From: Paenibacillus nasutitermitis
GTDB lineage: Bacteria; Bacillota; Bacilli; Paenibacillales; Paenibacillaceae
Assembly (NCBI RefSeq): GCF_014641075.1
Contig: NZ_BMHP01000005.1
Location: 1-64,000, forward strand
Direction: 5' to 3'
Length of the DNA: 64,000 nucleotides
The notes below the pieces were generated by a model, which made no database searches, was not told the DNA's origin, and saw only the letters and a program-made list of their open reading frames with translations. Both the position numbers and the translations under genes were made by a program. Positions 17,387-25,958 of the stretch are shown here, piece by piece (the stretch's first letter is position 1; each line of letters opens with the position of its first letter).

Positions 17387-18604
17387 TCAGGCTTTAACCA
17401 GGCCATGCGGATCGATTACGAATTTCTTCGAAGCCCCTTTGTCGAATTCGGCATATGCAGCCGGAGCCTGGTCCAGCGAAATTTTCGTTGCATTGACCGC
17501 TTTGGCAATTTGCGCCCGGCCGCTGAGAATCGACATCATCAAGTCCCGGTGATACTGCATGACAGGCGTTTGTCCGGTAACGAACGTATGGGACTTGGCC
17601 CAGCCCAAGCCAAAGCGGATCTTGAGCGTTCCATGCTTGGCATCCGCATCGATAGCACCCGGATCACCCGTGACGTAAAGACCCGGAATACCGAGTCGTC
17701 CGCCGGCCCTCGTCACTTCCATAATGGAGTTAAGCACCGTTGCCGGCGCTTCGCCGTGGGCATGACCGTGACCATGCGCTTCAAAGCCTACGCAGTCAAC
17801 GGCGCAGTCCACTTCAGGCACGCCCAGAATTTGCTCGATCTGCTCGGCCAAATTCGCATGCTCCTTCAGATTGACAGTCTCGCAGCCGAAGCTTCTGGCC
17901 TGCGCCAAACGCTCGCTGTTCAGATCGCCTACAATTACAACAGCCGCTCCCAATAGCTGGGCCGAATGCGCGGCAGCCAGACCAACCGGCCCGGCACCGG
18001 CGATATATACCGTCGAGCCCGGCTTGACGCCAGCGCTGACAGCGCCATGATAACCCGTCGGGAAAATGTCCGAGAGCATGGTCAAATCCATTATTTTCTC
18101 CATGGCTTGTTCCTTGTCCGGGAATTTCAGGAGCTGAAAGTCCGCATAAGGAACCATGACGTACTCCGACTGTCCGCCGACCCAGCCGCCCATATCGACG
18201 TACCCATAGGCGGAGCCCGGACGGTCCGGATTCACATTAAGACAAACATGCGTGTTGCGTTCCTTGCAGCTGCGGCATCTCCCGCAAGCAATATTAAACG
18301 GAACGGAGACCAGGTCGCCTTTCCGGATATACTCGACATCGCGTCCAACCTCGATAACCTCTCCGGTTATTTCATGACCCAGCACCAAGCCGCTGGGAGC
18401 TGTCGTACGGCCCCGGACCATATGCTGATCGCTGCCGCAAATGTTGGTGGTTACGACTTTCAGAATGACGCCATGCTCACATTTCCGTCCCACATTGAGC
18501 GGATTTACTCCCGGCCCATCGCGCAGAATCAAATCCGGAAAAGAAATATCCTGTACCTCGACTTCCATAGGTTTCACATAGGCTACCGCACGATTTCCAG
18601 CCAT
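17387..18604 (-). CDS. fdhA: Glutathione-independent formaldehyde dehydrogenase (Zn-dependent, NAD+)
   Basis: 405 aa. Catalytic zinc ligands are visible as NICGSDQH (Cys56), GHE (His77-Glu78) and a later Asp/Cys; structural zinc is bound by Cys107, 110, 113 and 121. The Rossmann motif is AGAGPVGLAAAHS. The family-specific loop VGFEAHGHGHAHGEAP is His-rich in this copy. It oxidises formaldehyde to formate without glutathione, using tightly bound NAD. AAGGGAG lies 9 bp before the ATG. With the formate-dehydrogenase-like gene and fdhD downstream on the same strand it forms a formaldehyde-to-CO2 route. A cre-like box lies upstream at 18678-18691. Confidence 0.92.
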   Translation of the reverse strand: MAGNRAVAYVKPMEVEVQDISFPDLILRDGPGVNPLNVGRKCEHGVILKVVTTNICGSDQHMVRGRTTAPSGLVLGHEITGEVIEVGRDVEYIRKGDLVSVPFNIACGRCRSCKERNTHVCLNVNPDRPGSAYGYVDMGGWVGGQSEYVMVPYADFQLLKFPDKEQAMEKIMDLTMLSDIFPTGYHGAVSAGVKPGSTVYIAGAGPVGLAAAHSAQLLGAAVVIVGDLNSERLAQARSFGCETVNLKEHANLAEQIEQILGVPEVDCAVDCVGFEAHGHGHAHGEAPATVLNSIMEVTRAGGRLGIPGLYVTGDPGAIDADAKHGTLKIRFGLGWAKSHTFVTGQTPVMQYHRDLMMSILSGRAQIAKAVNATKISLDQAPAAYAEFDKGASKKFVIDPHGLVKA

Positions 18605-18677
18605 TCACGCCACTCCCTTTGAGATGATAGGTTTGAAAAAGACAGGTGCATAGAATCAGAAAACATACCAAAAATAC

Positions 18678-18691
18678 TGTAAGCGTTACCA
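18678..18691. promoter_or_regulatory. cre-like site (CcpA) upstream of formaldehyde dehydrogenase
   Basis: TGTAAGCGTTACCA matches the catabolite-responsive element TGWAANCGNTNWCA at all fixed positions but one. It lies about 75 bp before the fdhA start, so carbon catabolite control is plausible. Other LacI-family repressors bind similar sites. Confidence 0.5.
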
Positions 18692-18798
18692 ATAGGAATC
18701 TGTGTAAAAGTATATCATACCGGCTTCTATTTAACCACAGCGGAAGGGACGGATATGGCAGGGCCTGCTGTACATTCCATGAAACTGGGGCAAAAAAA

Positions 18799-18826
18799 AG
18801 CCGGACGCAGTGCGCCGCGTCCAGCT
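18799..18826 (-). terminator. Terminator of the SPFH/zinc-ribbon operon
   Basis: A GC-rich stem (18799-18808 with 18817-18826, one mismatch) is followed on the minus strand by eight T residues (18792-18799 as A on plus). It lies 54 bp past the last paralogue. Confidence 0.75.
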
Positions 18827-18879
18827 TCTTCTCTCCATGCTTTGCCTTGCCTTTGCTGCCCCGCTGCGCATTTTGCCTA

Positions 18880-19605
18880 CTAGGCATTGCGCGGCAAAAC
18901 ATTGCCGCAAAACTCGCAATACTTGTTCTCGCCCGGAAGAATAGTCGAGGCTGCTCCGCAGCCGGTGCAGTTTACAGAAACAGGCGAACGCGGAGCCGGG
19001 TTCGAGGGAGCACCCTGCTGCCCTCCCGGCACAGGAGGGAACGGCTGGTCTCCCCATTGACCATTCTGCGGGGTTGGAGGAATGGGCGGGTTGTCCCATG
19101 GCTCCTGCACGCGCTGCATGGTGACCTGGCGATTCGCCCTATCGATATACGCAAAGGGCAGGAGTCCGGCGCGAACCATATATTGCAAATCATTCAGCAC
19201 TTTTTCAGTGTGGACGCCAACCGCCTGTGCGATCTGGTCGATCCCCGTGACCCGTTGGACAATAATCAATTGTTTGTATTTCTCGAATATACGCTCGATC
19301 TTGAGCCGGCTGGCTCGGGAAAGTATCAATAAAAGGATGGCGACGAACATAAGAAAGAAAAAAGGTAAAGGTCCTCCCCCGTTGGCATCAGGCTCACTAT
19401 CGGGGGCAGTTGCAATGAGTGCTGTCACCATAGGTGTGCTGAGCAGTATTGCAAAACCCGCAACTTTATAATCCCGCGCTCTCATGTAACTTTTATGCCT
19501 GTGCCGCATGAATCTCACCAGAACCAGCAAATAGGCCACCGGGAAGAAGAAAAAGGCCAAAACAAGAATAAATGCTCCATGGATGGAGGCTTTTTCTTTA
19601 TGCAA
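18880..19605 (-). CDS. Membrane protein with winged-helix-like domain and C-terminal zinc ribbon, paralogue 3
   Basis: 241 aa. There are about three hydrophobic segments at residues 12-30, 48-65 and 78-97. A cytoplasmic helix-turn-helix-like block follows (GIDQIAQAVGVHTEKVLNDL, then MVRAGLLPFAYIDRANRQV) and resembles a winged helix of the PCI/proteasome type more than a DNA-binding repressor. A Pro/Gly/Gln linker leads to a zinc ribbon, CTGCG then CEFCGN. The start is TTG at 19605 with GAGGGA 5 bp upstream; no ATG lies nearby. It is the last of three tandem paralogues that also share their upstream leader sequence. Function is unknown. Confidence 0.75.
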   Translation of the reverse strand: MHKEKASIHGAFILVLAFFFFPVAYLLVLVRFMRHRHKSYMRARDYKVAGFAILLSTPMVTALIATAPDSEPDANGGGPLPFFFLMFVAILLLILSRASRLKIERIFEKYKQLIIVQRVTGIDQIAQAVGVHTEKVLNDLQYMVRAGLLPFAYIDRANRQVTMQRVQEPWDNPPIPPTPQNGQWGDQPFPPVPGGQQGAPSNPAPRSPVSVNCTGCGAASTILPGENKYCEFCGNVLPRNA

Positions 19606-19664
19606 TGGGATCCCTCATTTATCTCTTGAATTCTGGGCTGGCGCTAAGCCGCGTATGTTCGGTA

Positions 19665-20423
19665 TCAGCCGCTGCGCGGCAAAATATTGCCGCAAAACTC
19701 GCAATACTTGATCTCGTCCGGAAGAATGGTCGAGACTGCTCCACAGCCGGCGCAATGGACAGCTACAGGCAGGCGCGGAGCCGGATCCGCTGGAGCACCC
19801 TGCTGCCCGCCAGGCACAGGAGGTAACGGCGGGTCGTCCCCTTGACCATTCTGCGGGTTTGAAGGAATGGGCTCGTCGTCCCATGGTTCCTGCACGCGCT
19901 GCGTAATGACCTGGCGATTCCCCTGATCGACATATACATTGAGCAGTAGTCTGGCGCGGACCATATATCTCAGATCATTAACTGCCCTGTTGTAACTGAC
20001 CCCTGCCGCTTGCGCCAGGTGGTCAATCCCCATACTCTCCTCCCCTCCGAATATTTGCCGGTAGCGGGCAAATAATTTTTTTTGTCTCCATCCTGCGAAT
20101 AGTGAAAAAATCAGTAAAAAGAGACCCAGACTAATGGTAACAATCATAATGGTGCTCAGAACCTCGGGGTCATTATCATCGATATCAAAGTACTGCAAAA
20201 ACGATCTCACCGATAGAAAACTAATGAGTACAGCAAATCCGGCAACTCTAAAATCCCGTGCCCTCATATACCCCCTATCTCGATGTTTAAGGAATCTAAT
20301 GAACAGCAAAATTAATGCAAGCGGAATCAAAAAGAATCCCGAAATAATAATAAACGCCCCATGAATGGAGGCTTTTTCTTTATGCATCGGTTTATGCATT
20401 GTTTTATATAATGGTTTAAGCAA
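19665..20423 (-). CDS. Membrane protein with winged-helix-like domain and C-terminal zinc ribbon, paralogue 2
   Basis: 252 aa, with the same layout as its neighbours: TM segments, GIDHLAQAAGVSYNRAVNDL plus YVDQGNRQVI, a Pro-rich linker and CAGCG/CEFCGN zinc ribbon. The leader and TTG start are like the other copies (GAGGGATCCCATTG), but this copy has a 36-bp in-frame insertion right after the TTG, adding residues before the shared MHKEKASIHG. Its TM region is the most diverged and reads more AT-rich, while the C-terminal half is strongly conserved, so the ancestral duplication has since diverged unevenly. An ATG start inside the extension (20399 or 20387) is possible. Confidence 0.72.
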   Translation of the reverse strand: MLKPLYKTMHKPMHKEKASIHGAFIIISGFFLIPLALILLFIRFLKHRDRGYMRARDFRVAGFAVLISFLSVRSFLQYFDIDDNDPEVLSTIMIVTISLGLFLLIFSLFAGWRQKKLFARYRQIFGGEESMGIDHLAQAAGVSYNRAVNDLRYMVRARLLLNVYVDQGNRQVITQRVQEPWDDEPIPSNPQNGQGDDPPLPPVPGGQQGAPADPAPRLPVAVHCAGCGAVSTILPDEIKYCEFCGNILPRSG

Positions 20424-20547
20424 TGGGATCCCTCATTTATCTCTTGAACTCTGGGTTGCCGCTAGGCAACCCGTATCCGTCCGGCAAGGAGCCTAAGGCT
20501 TGAGCTTCGGACGCATAACCTGCTCCCAAAGCCCCCTCCACCCGCTC

Positions 20548-21267
20548 TCATCCGCTGCGCGGCAATACATTGCCGCAGAACTCGCAATGCCGGGTCTCCC
20601 CCGGAAGAATGGTCGACTCCGCCCCGCAGCCGGTGCAATTTACGGATACAGGCGAACGCGGGGCCGGATTCGCAGGAGCTCCCTGCTCCCCGCCGGGCAT
20701 AGGAGGCATAGGCTGGCCGCCCCACTGTCCGTTCTGCGGAGCTGGAGGAACGGGCGGATTTCCCCATGGCTCCTGCACGCGCTGGACAATGACCTGACGG
20801 TTGTCCTGGTCGATATACGTAAAAGGCAGGAGCCCGGCGCGGACCATAAAGTTCAAGTCATTCAGCGCTTTGCGTTCGCTGACTCCAGCCGACTGCGCGA
20901 TATATCCCACCCCGGAGACTCCCTGATCGATAACCAGCTGCCGGTACCGCTCCAGCTGCCTCTCCAATTTCCGCCTGCTGCCTCTGGCGAGCACGAGCAG
21001 GATAGCGATGGGGAAAGCAAATAGAACCAGCATGACCGCAGCGGCCGTCCCTTGGCCGGTGCCCGAGGTATTCAATAGAATAACATTAATAAAAACCAAC
21101 GTACCAACGAATGTTAAAGCCGCAACTTTATAATCCCGGGGCCGCATATAACTCATGTTGCTGTGCAGGATCAGTCTCAGAAGCAGCAGTATGAATGCAA
21201 CCGGAAAAAACACGAATGACGCAATACTGATAACAGCCCCGTGAATGGAGGCTTTTTCTTTATACAA
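20548..21267 (-). CDS. Membrane protein with winged-helix-like domain and C-terminal zinc ribbon, paralogue 1
   Basis: 239 aa. It has three hydrophobic segments, then GVGYIAQSAGVSERKALNDL and TYIDQDNRQVIVQRVQEPWG, a Pro/Gly linker, and a zinc ribbon (CTGCG and CEFCGN). The start is TTG at 21267 after GAGGGATC. It is closest to paralogue 3 in the linker and zinc-ribbon region. It follows the four-TM protein by 45 bp and belongs to the SPFH operon. In Bacillus the PspA-YdjGHI cluster also combines an SPFH protein with zinc-ribbon membrane proteins, so a membrane-stress or membrane-organising complex is a reasonable guess. Confidence 0.75.
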   Translation of the reverse strand: MYKEKASIHGAVISIASFVFFPVAFILLLLRLILHSNMSYMRPRDYKVAALTFVGTLVFINVILLNTSGTGQGTAAAVMLVLFAFPIAILLVLARGSRRKLERQLERYRQLVIDQGVSGVGYIAQSAGVSERKALNDLNFMVRAGLLPFTYIDQDNRQVIVQRVQEPWGNPPVPPAPQNGQWGGQPMPPMPGGEQGAPANPAPRSPVSVNCTGCGAESTILPGETRHCEFCGNVLPRSG

Positions 21268-21312
21268 TGGAGATCCCTCATTATCTCTTCATTTTCTGGC
21301 TGTTGGCTTCTC

Positions 21313-21762
21313 CTATTTCTTGAAGTAACGCGGACCGACAGCGCCTGTGGCGCCCCGCTCATCCTGCTCCGAATAGCGGGTGAACAAGGCGACGCAGCCG
21401 GCAATCGCCCCTGCAACTGCAAGCAGAATGAAATGGATAAGCGCGTATGTGAAGGCAGAAACATCCAGCAGGATGGAAAATACAAGAATGACAACAAGCA
21501 CGGCTGCCATATATAGTCCCGTTACCGTCCCGAAAGCCAGGTAACCGGGAATCATCCTCCGGGCGCGTTTACGGTTGGAATGATACATCATGACCATGGC
21601 GTAAACGGCCGTTTCCCCAATCATCAGCGCTCCCAGAGAGAATCCAAAATGGCTCAGCCGCGCGAGCGGCAGCCCCAACAACAGCATCAGCGCTACCGTC
21701 GCCGCGATAACCAGCGCATAAATAATCGTTGTGACTTTTCTGTAAAATCGCTCCGAATCCAT
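21313..21762 (-). CDS. Small four-helix membrane protein in the SPFH operon
   Basis: 149 aa with four predicted membrane helices (about residues 10-32, 40-58, 74-98 and 104-128), a short charged N-terminus and a soluble C-terminal tail ending YFKK. No conserved family motif is recognised. AGGAGGGACAAGAG precedes the ATG. It starts 12 bp after the SPFH gene stop, so it is co-transcribed and probably a membrane partner of that protein. Confidence 0.75.
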   Translation of the reverse strand: MDSERFYRKVTTIIYALVIAATVALMLLLGLPLARLSHFGFSLGALMIGETAVYAMVMMYHSNRKRARRMIPGYLAFGTVTGLYMAAVLVVILVFSILLDVSAFTYALIHFILLAVAGAIAGCVALFTRYSEQDERGATGAVGPRYFKK

Positions 21763-21774
21763 CTCTTGTCCCTC

Positions 21775-23100
21775 CTATTCAATGAGTTTGTTGCCGCATT
21801 CCAGACAGAATTTCTGGCCGGGTTTCACCTCATGCTGGCATTGGCCGCATCGCAAAGATGTGCTTGTCCCGCAGTTGGGACAGAATTTCACCCCGTCTCT
21901 GACCTTCTCTCCGCAATTGTTGCAGCTCTGCTCGGCCAACAGGGAATGGCCGCACTGGGCGCAGTTTTGGGCATCTACCGCATGGTCGGCCCCGCAGTTG
22001 GGACATGGCGTATAGGGATCACCGCAATGCGGACAGAACTTGGAGCCTTCCGGGAGCGGCTTGGAACAGCCGCTGCAGGTAAAAGCCGCAGGCTGCCCCG
22101 GAGCGCTGGCCTCCAGGAAGTTATAACCGCAGGAGCTGCAGAATCGGGCATCATGGACGTTCATGGTCTGGCATTTGGGACATCCTTTATAAATAGCGGA
22201 TGAGGATGAGGTGGACGATGACGTATTCATCTGGCGGGTCACATCCATCATCTGATTGCCGAAGGCACCGCCCATACCGAGCCCCATTCCCATGCCAAGG
22301 CCTGCATTCATCAGACCCGAGCCGCTGCCTTCATTCGTTGCGGCCCCCTCCAGCGTATCGAAGGAACGTTCCTGCTGATAGGAATAACCGATAATGTCCA
22401 TTTCCGCTTTTTTGGCCAGCGCTTCCTTCAGTCTGACCGTACCGGGGTCATTATCCGGCGTATTGACGGAATCGATATAAAAATGAAGCAGCCGGATGCC
22501 GGCTTCCTGAAAGACGGGCGCGATTCTTTCTTCAATATGCTTGGAAATTTCAGATATATAGGCGTTGATTTCAAGGATGCTGATTTTCTTGTGAACGAGA
22601 TAGCTTGAAATCAGCTCTTTAATATTCATCATCAACAGGCCGCGGAAATACTGCGTCATCGTTTCTTTATCAAAGACCCTCATTGTGCCGGTCAACTTAA
22701 GCAGAAATTTTCTGGTATCTTCGATTTGCAGTCCGAACTGGCCGAAGGAACGTACCGAAACAATAATCTGGTACTTGGGATCCTGCAGCTGCACGGGAGA
22801 CGCCGTTCCCCACTTGATATCCAGCGAGTTGAGTTTGTTGACGAACCATACTTCCGCGGCGAAAGGCGATTTGCCGCCAAAGGGAAGATTCACAAGGGAT
22901 TGCAGAATCGGAATATTTTGCGTGCTCAAGGTGTGCCTGCCGGCCCCAAAAATATCCAGCGCCTGTCCGCCTTTGAACAAGATGGCCTCCTGAGACTCAT
23001 TTACGATCAATTGCGTCCAGGTGCCCAGCTCAGGGTTGGGATGTTTCCAGGCAAATACATCCGGGGGACCGTCATATTTTACGACTTCTACAATAGCCAT
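21775..23100 (-). CDS. SPFH-domain protein with C-terminal zinc-ribbon array (virion-core-protein/YdjI-like)
   Basis: 441 aa. Residues of about 20-240 are an SPFH/Band-7 domain (VSVRSFGQFGLQIEDTRKFL, FRGLLMMNIKELISSYL, EAGIRLLHFYIDSVNTP). A Gly/Met-rich linker (GLGMGMGLGMGG) leads to five zinc ribbons with ten CxxC knuckles between about 300 and 438. Bacillus YdjI has the same SPFH start. There is no N-terminal signal or TM helix, so it is likely recruited to the inner face of the membrane. It is first in a five-gene minus-strand operon. GAGGAGAACGCA precedes the ATG. A scaffolding role with the downstream membrane proteins is inferred. Confidence 0.85.
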   Translation of the reverse strand: MAIVEVVKYDGPPDVFAWKHPNPELGTWTQLIVNESQEAILFKGGQALDIFGAGRHTLSTQNIPILQSLVNLPFGGKSPFAAEVWFVNKLNSLDIKWGTASPVQLQDPKYQIIVSVRSFGQFGLQIEDTRKFLLKLTGTMRVFDKETMTQYFRGLLMMNIKELISSYLVHKKISILEINAYISEISKHIEERIAPVFQEAGIRLLHFYIDSVNTPDNDPGTVRLKEALAKKAEMDIIGYSYQQERSFDTLEGAATNEGSGSGLMNAGLGMGMGLGMGGAFGNQMMDVTRQMNTSSSTSSSSAIYKGCPKCQTMNVHDARFCSSCGYNFLEASAPGQPAAFTCSGCSKPLPEGSKFCPHCGDPYTPCPNCGADHAVDAQNCAQCGHSLLAEQSCNNCGEKVRDGVKFCPNCGTSTSLRCGQCQHEVKPGQKFCLECGNKLIE

Positions 23101-23340
23101 TGCGTTCTCCTCTTCTCTTTTGACATCCGGGTAGGACTCATAATAAGTCTATTTTACTAGAACATTACGTATTTTGACATCATTCGATTCTATTTTTTTC
23201 CTTTCCGACAAGAATTTTTTTCCTTTTGCATCTGATTTTTTTAGTTGGCAGGCCTTGTGGGCTTTCGCTCCGGGACGCCTTCGTTTGCAGCCGGCGGCAA
23301 ATAAGTTAAGATGGAAAGAAACAATGGAGGGCTTCATGCC

Positions 23341-23853
23341 ATGGAACATCGGTTCGTCAAGGAGTCACGCTGCTACAAAACAGCAAGAATTTTCCCTACC
23401 GACGTGAATAATCACAATACGCTCTTCGGCGGAAAGCTGATGGCTTATATCGATGATATTGCTTCCATTACAGCATCGAAGCATGCCCGCAAATCGGTGG
23501 TCACGGCCTCAACGGATTCCGTGGATTTCCTGCTACCGATCCGTCCTACGGACTCGGTCTGCCTGGAATCAATCGTGACGTGGACAGGCAGAAGCTCCAT
23601 GGAGGTATTCGTCAAGGTGATTACGGAGGATTTGCGGACGGGGATCCGGGCGATTGCGGCAACAGCCTTTCTCACCTTCGTGGCTTTGGACGAAAATCGC
23701 AGGCCGGTGCTGGTACCGGAGATTGTGCCGGAAACGGCGGAGGAGCTTCGTCTGCATGAAACTGCTACGCAGCGAGCCGACATGAGGCGTCACCGCAGGG
23801 AAGAAAGCAAGAAATTCGCCGACTTCCTGCAAATGAGTTTTCCGTGGGAATAG
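23341..23853 (+). CDS. Acyl-CoA thioesterase, hotdog fold (YkhA-like)
   Basis: 170 aa. DVNNHNTLFGGKLMAYIDDIA is the hotdog active-site helix of the acyl-CoA thioesterase II/YkhA group, with the catalytic Asn/Asp region; the strands VTASTDSVDFLLPI and SSMEVFVKVITED follow. The C-terminus is a charged helix as in the Bacillus homologues. The ATG at 23341 has GGAGGG about 9 bp upstream. It should hydrolyse acyl-CoA to free acid and CoA in the cytoplasm. It is divergent from the SPFH operon and stands alone. Confidence 0.88.
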   Translation: MEHRFVKESRCYKTARIFPTDVNNHNTLFGGKLMAYIDDIASITASKHARKSVVTASTDSVDFLLPIRPTDSVCLESIVTWTGRSSMEVFVKVITEDLRTGIRAIAATAFLTFVALDENRRPVLVPEIVPETAEELRLHETATQRADMRRHRREESKKFADFLQMSFPWE

Positions 23854-24004
23854 TTCCCCCTTTGCTTTAGCAGGAGGCATTGAGTCTGCCAAGACAAGTT
23901 AGCTTAGCTCGGCCCTTCAACCGTTATAATGTCTGCCCGGATGTTTAACTTATCAGTAGCGCAAGAGAATCTGCCTGTTTACTTGCCGGAAAGAAGGTTA
24001 GAAG

Positions 24005-24517
24005 ATGAAGAAGCCACCAGAACTGAGAACCTTTCTGTTTCAAGATGACGGTACAATACCCAACAACCGGAACCTGCCCGTTGTTCTCTATCCTGGCGCC
24101 CTGAAGGGTCAGGCAGATCACACCGAGAGCCTGTTCAACCGGCATAGTTGGCGGAACAGCTGGACGAACGGTGTATTCCCTTACCACCATTACCACAGCA
24201 ACGCCCATGAGGTTTTGGGCGTTATACGCGGGTCCGTCACACTGCAGCTGGGAGGGGAGCAGGGAAAACAGGTTGAGCTGCATGCAGGCGATGTCGTTGT
24301 GCTGCCTGCTGGGACCGGACATAAGCGGCTTGGCTCATCGGGCGACTTCCAGATCGTGGGTGCCTATCCAGGCGGGATGGATTATAATGTGCGCACAGGC
24401 GAAGCGGGAGAAAGACCGCAGGTGCTGCAGGAAATCGACCAGGTTCCCCTGCCGGATGCGGACCCGGTGTTCGGGGAGTCAGGCCCGCTGCTGAGGCTTT
24501 GGAAAGGTTTATTCTAA
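24005..24517 (+). CDS. Cupin-domain protein (YjlB-like)
   Basis: 170 aa. YHHYHSNAHEVLGVIRGSV gives the cupin motif 1 with its His and Glu metal ligands, and GDVVVLPAGTGHKRLG is motif 2. The C-terminal tail with PQVLQEIDQVPLPDADPVFG is typical of the YjlB group. It is likely a small metal-dependent enzyme or binding protein of unknown substrate. It is a single gene, with AAGGTTAGAAG before the ATG. Confidence 0.82.
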   Translation: MKKPPELRTFLFQDDGTIPNNRNLPVVLYPGALKGQADHTESLFNRHSWRNSWTNGVFPYHHYHSNAHEVLGVIRGSVTLQLGGEQGKQVELHAGDVVVLPAGTGHKRLGSSGDFQIVGAYPGGMDYNVRTGEAGERPQVLQEIDQVPLPDADPVFGESGPLLRLWKGLF

Positions 24518-24721
24518 TTGCGCAGCGCGTTGTCTTGCTTTCTTAGCGTTTCGCATGTCCGCTCCAAGCCAAGTGGTTTTGTTCCAAAAAGGTTCGCCGT
24601 TACCGGTTAACGTGTTACCATGAAACCAGCAGCACCTCTTTAATTAACATTGCTGAACATTTTTACTGCTTGCACGCAGAAAAATCGGTTCGTTCATCCA
24701 ATCATTCAAAAGGAGACTGTT

Positions 24722-25711
24722 ATGACTGAAAAACGCGTTATTCATTGGGGTATAATGGGCCCCGGCAATATTTCAGGAACTTTCGCTTCCGAGCTTGCCC
24801 ATGCACCGGAGGCCAAGATCGCCGCTGTAGCTGGCCGCTCCATCGAGAAAGCGCAAGCCTTCGCCGATAAATTCGCCATCCCCCAGGCTTATGGAAGCTG
24901 TGAGGAGCTGGCAAACGACCCTCAAGTGGACATTGTCTATGTCGGAACACTGCACCCGATCCACAACGAGAACGTAATGACCTGCCTGAGAGCCGGCAAA
25001 GCCGTTCTGTGTGAAAAGCCATTTACGATGAACGCGGCGGAAGCCAGGGAAATTGCCGACTATGCGAAAGAGCGGGGCTTGTTCGTCATGGAGGCGATGT
25101 GGACACGTTATCTCCCGGTTATCAAGAAGGTCAGAGAGTGGCTCGACAGCGGCGTGATCGGCGAAACCAAGCTGCTCAAGACCGAATTCGGCTTCGATGC
25201 GGGCTGGAACCCCGAGGGCCGGCTGCTGGATCCGGAGAAAGGCGGGGGCACCCTGCTGGATGCCGGGATCTACCCGATTTCCTTTGCTTCGATGGTATTC
25301 GGTTCGCAGCCGACGAAGATTCAGAGCACGGCCTTCATCGGGGAAACCGGAGTGGACGAGCAGTTCTCGCTCTTGTTTGATTACGAAGGAACAGCAACCG
25401 CATCCCTGCACGGCTCGGTCCGGCTGAGCATGAACAATGATGCCTGGATTTACGGAACGAAAGGAAAAATCCATATTCCCGAGTTTCTCGCCGCCAAGAA
25501 GGCCACCTTGTATGTGAACGGCCAGGAGGAAGAAACGACATCGGATGACCGCACCATCACCGGGCATCTGTTCCAGGCTCTCGAAGCTATGGACTGCCTG
25601 CGGGAAGGGCGGACGGAGAGCTCCATCATGCCACCGTCCGAAACCGTGCAGCTGATGGAAACGCTCGATGCCATCCGGGCCCAGTGGAACCTGACTTATT
25701 CCGGCAAATAA
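24722..25711 (+). CDS. Gfo/Idh/MocA-family NAD(P)-dependent oxidoreductase
   Basis: 329 aa. The Rossmann motif is IMGPGNISGTF; the signature Lys is in AGKAVLCEKPFTMN (EKP at about residue 98). The C-terminal domain has GGGTLLDAGIYPISF with Asp/His-type catalytic positions, close to the 1,5-anhydro-D-fructose/trans-dihydrodiol dehydrogenase branch. Substrates of this branch are sugars or cyclic polyols. The ATG at 24722 has AAGGAGACTGTT in front; an upstream frame extension to 24650 does not have a ribosome site. It is followed by a bidirectional terminator at 25866-25907. Confidence 0.88.
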   Translation: MTEKRVIHWGIMGPGNISGTFASELAHAPEAKIAAVAGRSIEKAQAFADKFAIPQAYGSCEELANDPQVDIVYVGTLHPIHNENVMTCLRAGKAVLCEKPFTMNAAEAREIADYAKERGLFVMEAMWTRYLPVIKKVREWLDSGVIGETKLLKTEFGFDAGWNPEGRLLDPEKGGGTLLDAGIYPISFASMVFGSQPTKIQSTAFIGETGVDEQFSLLFDYEGTATASLHGSVRLSMNNDAWIYGTKGKIHIPEFLAAKKATLYVNGQEEETTSDDRTITGHLFQALEAMDCLREGRTESSIMPPSETVQLMETLDAIRAQWNLTYSGK

Positions 25712-25865
25712 CTCTCACCGGACTGGACCAGCCACGTTGTTTCCCCGGACACCGTTTTACATGTGCATGACCGCTGTCACGCACCGCCACGCAAGCGCAT
25801 GATGCGGTGTATGGTGCGCCGCGGCCGCCGTGGCGGCGGGTGAAAATAGGTCCTGCGAAAACAGC

Positions 25866-25907
25866 AAACCCTCCAAGTTACGCTTCTACAGCGGACTTGG
25901 AGGGTTT
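25866..25907. terminator. Bidirectional terminator between convergent genes
   Basis: A 13-bp perfect stem (25866-25878 with 25895-25907) with a 16-base loop. A/T tracts on both sides serve the oxidoreductase gene on the left and the transporter gene on the right. Confidence 0.8.
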
Positions 25908-25958
25908 ATTTGCTGCCCCAACCTTGAGTGCGCGGACGCTGATGGACTTTCCATCCCA

